Positions 39,895-41,795 of a DNA stretch of 41,795 nucleotides are shown piece by piece. The translations under genes and the position numbers were made by a program. Numbering within the stretch: the first letter of the stretch is position 1; each line of letters begins with the position of its first letter. Below the pieces are notes generated by a model, which ran no database searches, was not told the origin of the DNA, and saw nothing but the letters and a program-made list of their open reading frames with translations. The stretch spans positions 1 through 41,795 of the forward strand of contig UQZJ01000018.1 in assembly GCA_900545495.1 (NCBI GenBank), in the 5' to 3' direction. The stretch is from an uncultured Eubacteriales bacterium. Its GTDB lineage: Bacteria; Bacillota; Clostridia; Oscillospirales; Oscillospiraceae.

Positions 39895-41361
39895 ATGGCT
39901 GAAAAAAAGACAAATATCCAACTTTTCCGCCCGCTGGATCTGACGCAGGGCTCCTGCTGGAAAACCATCCTGATCTTCTCCCTGCCGGTGATCCTGTCCT
40001 ATCTGCTCCAGCAGGTCTATTCCATCAGCGACGCGGCCATCGTGGGACAGACGCTGACGGCGCAGGAGGTGGCGGGCGTCAACGATACGAACGCGCTGGT
40101 GTTCATCTTCCTGCAATTCGCCTTCGGCGTCAGCGCCGGCTTCTGCGTGGTGACCTCCTGCCATGTGGGCGCCCAGAACAACGCCGGCGTCCGCCGCAGC
40201 CTTGCTACCCAGATCGTTCTGTCCGCCGCACTGACGGTGATTTTGACGACGCTGGCGCTGCTCCTGCTGAATCCCATGCTGGCGTGGATCAATGTGACGC
40301 CGAAGGACGCGGAGGTCTACCGCGCCGCCTACACCTACTGCTTTATCATCTTCGTGGGCATCGGCGCGCAGCTGTTTTACAACTTCATCTGCTCCTTTCT
40401 GCGCAGCATGGGCGATTCCATGACGCCGCTGCTGTTTCTGCTGTTTTCCACCCTGCTGAACGTAGGGCTGGATCTGCTGTTCATCCTGAAATTCCACTGG
40501 GGTGTGGCAGGCGCGGCGGCTGCCACCGTATCCGCCCAGCTCATCAGCACCGTGGCCTGTTTCTGCTACGCCTTTGCCCGCTATCCGGAGATCCGCCTGA
40601 AGCGGGAGGACTGGCGCATCACGATGTACGATGTGCGCCGCCATGTGAGCCGGGGTATCCCGCTGGGACTGCAATTCTCCGTGCTGGCCATCGGCATCAT
40701 CGTCATGCAGAGCGTGGTGGTGAAGTTCGATATGCTGGATGGGCGCATGGTGTCCAGCGCCGCCCAGAACGGCTTCGGCGCGGCCAATAAGCTGTCCAAT
40801 CTGATGATGACGCCCATGAACGCGCTGGGTACGGCCATGACCAGCTTCACCGCCCAGAATCTGGGAGCGGGACGGTATGACCGCATCAAAAAGGGTACGC
40901 TCCAGAGCATGATCGTCATGGGCGTTATCGTGCTGTGCGGCGTGGGCCTCGGTATGCTGCTGACTGTCAACGACCTCTACTTCCATGTGTTCCTCAGCGC
41001 CGATAAGGTGACGGCGGAGACGGTGCGCTTTGGCAATGCGCTCCTCTATGTGGATTTTGCCATGTACCCGTTTTTGGGCGGCGTTTTCCTCATCCGCAAC
41101 TGTGTACAGGGCATCGGACGGCCGTCCTTTGTGCTGGGCGCCGGTGCGGCGGAGCTGGTGGCGCGGATCGCCGTGTGCCTGCTGCTGCCCGCCGCTGTGG
41201 CAGGCGGCATGGTCAGTGCCTCCGCGTCTCCGCTGGCGTTTTACGCGCTGTGTGCCGCCGATCCCATGGCGTGGATCGCCGCCGACGCGGTGCTGTGCGT
41301 GCCGCTGATCCGCAACATCATGCGGATGGACTACCGTTACCTGCGGAGCGGCCAGATATAG
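39895..41361 (+). CDS. MATE-family efflux transporter
   Basis: A 488-residue exporter with 12 hydrophobic segments in two six-helix halves. Typical openings are ILIFSLPVILSYLLQQVYSISDAAIVG for the first half and HVSRGIPLGLQFSVLAIGIIVMQS for the second, with AAQNGFGAANKLSNLMMTPMNALGTAMTSFTAQNLGAGR marking the NorM/DinF-like group. It expels cationic drugs or metabolites by Na+ or H+ antiport. GGAGGAGGTG before the ATG at 39895 sets the start. A terminator follows. Confidence 0.92.
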   Translation: MAEKKTNIQLFRPLDLTQGSCWKTILIFSLPVILSYLLQQVYSISDAAIVGQTLTAQEVAGVNDTNALVFIFLQFAFGVSAGFCVVTSCHVGAQNNAGVRRSLATQIVLSAALTVILTTLALLLLNPMLAWINVTPKDAEVYRAAYTYCFIIFVGIGAQLFYNFICSFLRSMGDSMTPLLFLLFSTLLNVGLDLLFILKFHWGVAGAAAATVSAQLISTVACFCYAFARYPEIRLKREDWRITMYDVRRHVSRGIPLGLQFSVLAIGIIVMQSVVVKFDMLDGRMVSSAAQNGFGAANKLSNLMMTPMNALGTAMTSFTAQNLGAGRYDRIKKGTLQSMIVMGVIVLCGVGLGMLLTVNDLYFHVFLSADKVTAETVRFGNALLYVDFAMYPFLGGVFLIRNCVQGIGRPSFVLGAGAAELVARIAVCLLLPAAVAGGMVSASASPLAFYALCAADPMAWIAADAVLCVPLIRNIMRMDYRYLRSGQI

Positions 41362-41370
41362 AGCGGGATA

Positions 41371-41401
41371 GGAAAAAGGGCGGCGCGGCCGCCCTTTTTC
41401 C
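41371..41401 (+). terminator. MATE gene terminator
   Basis: A 14-bp perfect stem (41371-41384 with 41388-41401, loop GCG) ending in a T5 3' arm. Confidence 0.88.
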
Positions 41402-41472
41402 GTGCCCCTGAGGAGCGGCGGGGTGTGCAGGGGAGACTTGCAGATATTTACGGCAGAATTTCGATTTTTTTC

Positions 41473-41502
41473 TTGACAGATGCCGGTGGTATATGCTAAT
41501 AT
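41473..41502 (+). promoter_or_regulatory. tRNA cluster promoter
   Basis: TTGACA (41473-41478), 18-base spacer, TAATAT (41497-41502); a shifted TATAAT at 41500-41505 is the alternative -10. tRNA-Gly begins 33 bases downstream. Confidence 0.7.
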
Positions 41503-41534
41503 AATCGAGCTGACGATTTGAGCGGAGGGCGTAC

Positions 41535-41609
41535 GCGGGTGTAGCACAATGGCCAGGGCACCAGCCTTCCAAGCTGGGGATGCGGGTTCGATTCCCGTCA
41601 CCCGCTCCA
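41535..41609 (+). tRNA. tRNA-Gly (anticodon TCC)
   Basis: A complete cloverleaf with a 7-bp acceptor GCGGGTG/CACCCGC, anticodon loop CTTCCAA giving TCC (reads GGA/GGG), T-loop GGGTTCGATTCCC and an encoded CCA end. Confidence 0.95.
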
Positions 41610-41621
41610 ACTTGACAGTAT

Positions 41622-41698
<77 letters not shown>

Positions 41699-41746
41699 TT
41701 TTCCCCTTTGCGGGATGTCAGCGCGATCCCAGACGGATGTATATGT

Positions 41747-41795
<49 letters not shown>

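Overview
The window looks like a contiguous, low-mobility chromosomal piece of an anaerobic, high-GC Clostridia, most likely of the Oscillospirales (Oscillibacter/Flavonifractor-like). The grounds are Firmicutes-type AGGAGG ribosome binding sites before almost every gene, an infC-rpmI-rplT operon with an AUU start and an attenuator leader, a rubredoxin-fused flavodiiron protein, a perfect CcpA cre site, a clostridial FeoA-FeoA-FeoB locus and strong TTGACA/TATAAT promoters. No transposase, phage gene, integrase or CRISPR array is visible. The species assignment is inference.

Layout. 1-54 is the 3' end of a 5S rRNA with its terminator. 203-1728 is a minus-strand operon (HD-domain phosphohydrolase and two GNAT acetyltransferases), back to back with a PAP2 phosphatase. 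2860-4354 holds an unknown membrane-anchored protein and an EamA transporter. 4608-6317 pairs a sugar-nucleotide pyrophosphorylase-like enzyme with a VanY-type D,D-carboxypeptidase. 6369-11338 is translation: a hidden 35-residue Asn/Lys/Thr-rich gene on the minus strand, the infC leader, infC-rpmI-rplT, a flavodiiron/rubredoxin protein, and rpsB-tsf split by a terminator. 11468-19735 is a full phosphate module: a 5'-nucleotidase lipoprotein divergent from pstSCAB-phoU-phoB-phoR, with Pho-box-like hexamers in the shared spacer. 19885-22190 is an ABC exporter.

22245-25986 is an iron module: a DtxR/MntR-type repressor divergent from feoA-feoA-feoB and a FeoB-associated Cys-rich protein, with several copies of a 6-6-6 inverted repeat. 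26048-28913 has bioY, a LysR regulator and an iron-complex binding lipoprotein. The matching permease and ATPase lie separately at 37905-39721. 29062-31328 is cstA with an uncharacterised translationally coupled partner behind a cre-marked promoter. 31700-32554 is a DUF11-type protein with no signal peptide. 32691-35731 is a heavy-metal efflux locus (P1B ATPase and separate HMA chaperone) divergent from an ArsR-AraC fusion regulator. Then come selD, an MBL-fold hydrolase, the iron ABC genes, a MATE exporter and a tRNA-Gly/Arg/His cluster cut by the right edge.

The genes combine into three metal or nutrient homeostasis circuits: phosphate (Pst/PhoU/PhoBR plus phosphate scavenging), ferrous and chelated iron (Feo plus ABC), and Zn/Cd-type efflux. 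The most novel candidates are the ArsR-AraC fusion regulator, the 35-residue gene with a sporulation-like promoter, the cstA partner and the leaderless DUF11 protein. All functional statements rest on motif recognition by eye; no database search was run.
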